Below the pieces are notes generated by a model. It had not been told where the DNA came from, searched no databases, and worked only from the letters and a program-made list of their open reading frames with translations. A stretch of DNA of 6,644 nucleotides, taken from an uncultured Clostridia bacterium (GTDB lineage Bacteria > Bacillota > Clostridia > Christensenellales > UBA1242). Each line of letters opens with the position of its first letter. The first letter of the stretch is position 1. Positions 5,361-6,644 of the stretch are shown here, one piece after another. The position numbers and the translations under genes are program-made. The DNA lies in assembly GCA_947589615.1 (NCBI GenBank), contig CANQBU010000068.1:1-6644 (forward strand), read 5' to 3'.

Positions 5361-6143
5361 ATGAAAACAAATAAAAAAGTTAAACTAAGTGTTAAAAATT
5401 TATCAAAAGTATATGATAACGAAAGCATGAATGCAATTGACGATGTCTCATTCGATGTGTATGACGGTGAATTTTTGTCAATCCTTGGCCCTTCAGGATG
5501 TGGAAAATCGACAATAATAAAAATATTAATTGGGCTTGTTCCTCCAACCTCGGGGCAGATCTTTAAAGACGATCAAGACATAACAAATTTAAAAATATCC
5601 AAGCGTGGAATGGGTATGGTTTTTCAAAACTATGCATTATTTGAAAATATGACAGTTAGACAAAACATTGAATTTGCTTTGAAAACTAATAAAAACACAA
5701 AACAAACAGCAAAAGAAGTTACATCAACATTGCTTGAAAAAATGCACTTGCAAGAACTTGAAGACAAAAAGCCAAATCTTCTTTCTGGTGGACAACAGCA
5801 GCGTGTAGCAATCGCCAGAACTCTTGCATTAAACCCTGATGTCATACTTTTTGATGAACCTATGTCCGCACTTGACGCATCAACTCGTTTGGAACTTTGC
5901 GCTGAAATTAAACACGTTCAAAAAGAATTTAAAACAACTATAATTTACATAACGCATGATCAAGAAGAAGCCTTCTCCCTCTCCGACCGCATAATGGTTA
6001 TGTCACCGGCAAAAATTGCTCAAATTGGAACTCCAAGTCAAATTTTATCTCGTCCAGCAAACAAATATGTTAAATCTTTTGTTTGTGACAACATTTCTAA
6101 AAAGATTGATTCATTAAATAAAATTATGGAGAAGAAAAAATGA
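5361..6143 (+). CDS. ABC importer ATPase (PotA/FbpC/PhnT-like)
   Basis: From ATG 5361 the protein has 260 residues. All ATPase motifs are intact: Walker A GPSGCGKST (43-51), Q-loop Q89 in MVFQNYALFENMTV, signature LSGGQQQR (141-148), Walker B VILFDEP (161-167) with catalytic E166, D-loop SALD (169-172) and the switch His in ITHD (H199). It powers import through the downstream permease from the cytosolic side. The sequence around the Q-loop and 'DEPMSALDA' is typical of the iron/polyamine/phosphonate importer class. Many members carry a C-terminal TOBE regulatory domain and are about 350 residues long; this one stops soon after the ATPase fold, ending in a lysine-rich tail. It starts 16 bases after the binding-protein gene and its TGA overlaps the permease ATG by 4 bases, so the genes form a coupled operon. 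The antisense frame at 5630-5845 is a shadow. Confidence 0.93.
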   Translation: MKTNKKVKLSVKNLSKVYDNESMNAIDDVSFDVYDGEFLSILGPSGCGKSTIIKILIGLVPPTSGQIFKDDQDITNLKISKRGMGMVFQNYALFENMTVRQNIEFALKTNKNTKQTAKEVTSTLLEKMHLQELEDKKPNLLSGGQQQRVAIARTLALNPDVILFDEPMSALDASTRLELCAEIKHVQKEFKTTIIYITHDQEEAFSLSDRIMVMSPAKIAQIGTPSQILSRPANKYVKSFVCDNISKKIDSLNKIMEKKK

Positions 6144-6644
6144 GCATAGTAACATTAGAAAAGAATTCAACAAAAAAACAATTTCGGCTCAGCAAAAAGC
6201 ATGTGGAACTAAGCTTTATTGTTTTACTTATCCTTGTGCTTGTCCTCCTTGTTGTCGCCCCACTAATCACACTTTTATGCAAAATTGACGGACAGGCCTG
6301 GAACACCGTGTTTCATGGCGGCCAATTCGGAAAAGCACTTGGAAATTCATTACTTACAACATTGATTTCAACAATAATCTCTGTTGTTCTTGCCTACACT
6401 CTCGCTTGGGCAATTTCCAGAACAAACATTAAGGGTAAAGGAATTTTCAGCACATTACTCGTTCTCCCCATGCTTATACCATCAATCTCACACGGGCTTG
6501 GACTTATAATTCTGTTCGGAAATAATGGGATTTTTACAAATTTATTCAATGCAACGTCCCATCTTTACGGATATTTTGGTATAATATGGGGCTCGGTTAT
6601 GTATTCATTCCCCGTTGCATTCCTTATGTTTGTAGATATTTTAA
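6140..6644 (+). CDS. ABC importer permease, C-terminus missing (window edge)
   Basis: The frame runs open for 168 codons to the window end. The start ATG at 6140 overlaps the ATPase stop (ATGA) and has GGAGAAG five bases upstream. A basic cytosolic N-terminus (1-21) precedes TM1 (about 23-47), an outside loop (48-65), TM2 (68-92), TM3 (103-126) and TM4 (about 143-166). FGKALGNSLLTTLIST and LPMLIPSISHGLGLIILFG are typical of the first half of the FbpB/PhnU-type inner-membrane permease domain (binding-protein-dependent transport component). Family members are either single-domain (about 280 residues) or a tandem duplication (about 550); the missing end decides which. The conserved EAA-type loop contacting the ATPase would lie beyond the window. 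It forms the membrane channel for the solute delivered by the binding protein at 4343-5344. The antisense frame at 6124-6306 is a shadow. Confidence 0.9.
   Translation, partial: MSIVTLEKNSTKKQFRLSKKHVELSFIVLLILVLVLLVVAPLITLLCKIDGQAWNTVFHGGQFGKALGNSLLTTLISTIISVVLAYTLAWAISRTNIKGKGIFSTLLVLPMLIPSISHGLGLIILFGNNGIFTNLFNATSHLYGYFGIIWGSVMYSFPVAFLMFVDIL

Overview
The window looks like chromosome from a low-GC Gram-positive bacterium, most likely an uncultured or gut-type member of the Clostridia/Firmicutes. The reasons are the AT-rich composition, strong GGAGG-type ribosome binding sites, consensus TTGACA/TATAAT promoters, a Gram-positive style YidC domain with no large extra N-terminal domain, and a CDP-glycerol-type polymer transferase domain. 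TAA and TGA act as stops, so the code is standard. No tRNA, rRNA, CRISPR array or mobile element was seen.

Left side (1-4033, minus strand): a surface-polymer or envelope module. In transcription order it holds (a) a 701-residue protein fusing a YidC/Oxa1 membrane insertase domain to a cytosolic CDP-glycerol glycerophosphotransferase (TagB/TagF-like) domain; (b) a 128-residue single-span membrane protein with a YIDP motif just before its membrane helix and a long charged tail; and (c), after a hairpin, the first 474 residues of a five-span membrane protein with an extracellular LtaS/sulfatase-like domain, cut by the window edge. Genes (a) and (b) are 13 bases apart and look translationally coupled. 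A consensus promoter lies upstream of (a). Gene (a) carries an in-frame run of nine G residues on its coding strand, the classic form of a phase-variable contingency tract; gaining or losing one base would truncate the protein in the YidC part.

Centre (4034-4342): a 309-base divergent intergenic region. It holds two back-to-back promoters, a 28-base interrupted inverted repeat over the -10 and start region of the rightward promoter (operator candidate), and a 13-base palindrome in the leftward leader.

Right side (4343-6644, plus strand): an ABC importer operon with a solute-binding protein, an ATPase and a permease (partial at the window end). The genes are spaced by 16 bases and then overlap by 4. 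The family resembles the iron(III)/2-aminoethylphosphonate/polyamine importers; the substrate cannot be fixed from sequence alone.

Working model (inference): the left genes build or modify a glycerol-phosphate-type surface polymer. The transferase uses cytosolic CDP-glycerol, the fused YidC anchors it and perhaps inserts the small YIDP protein, and the LtaS-like protein acts outside the cell. Slippage in the G9 tract could switch this pathway on and off.
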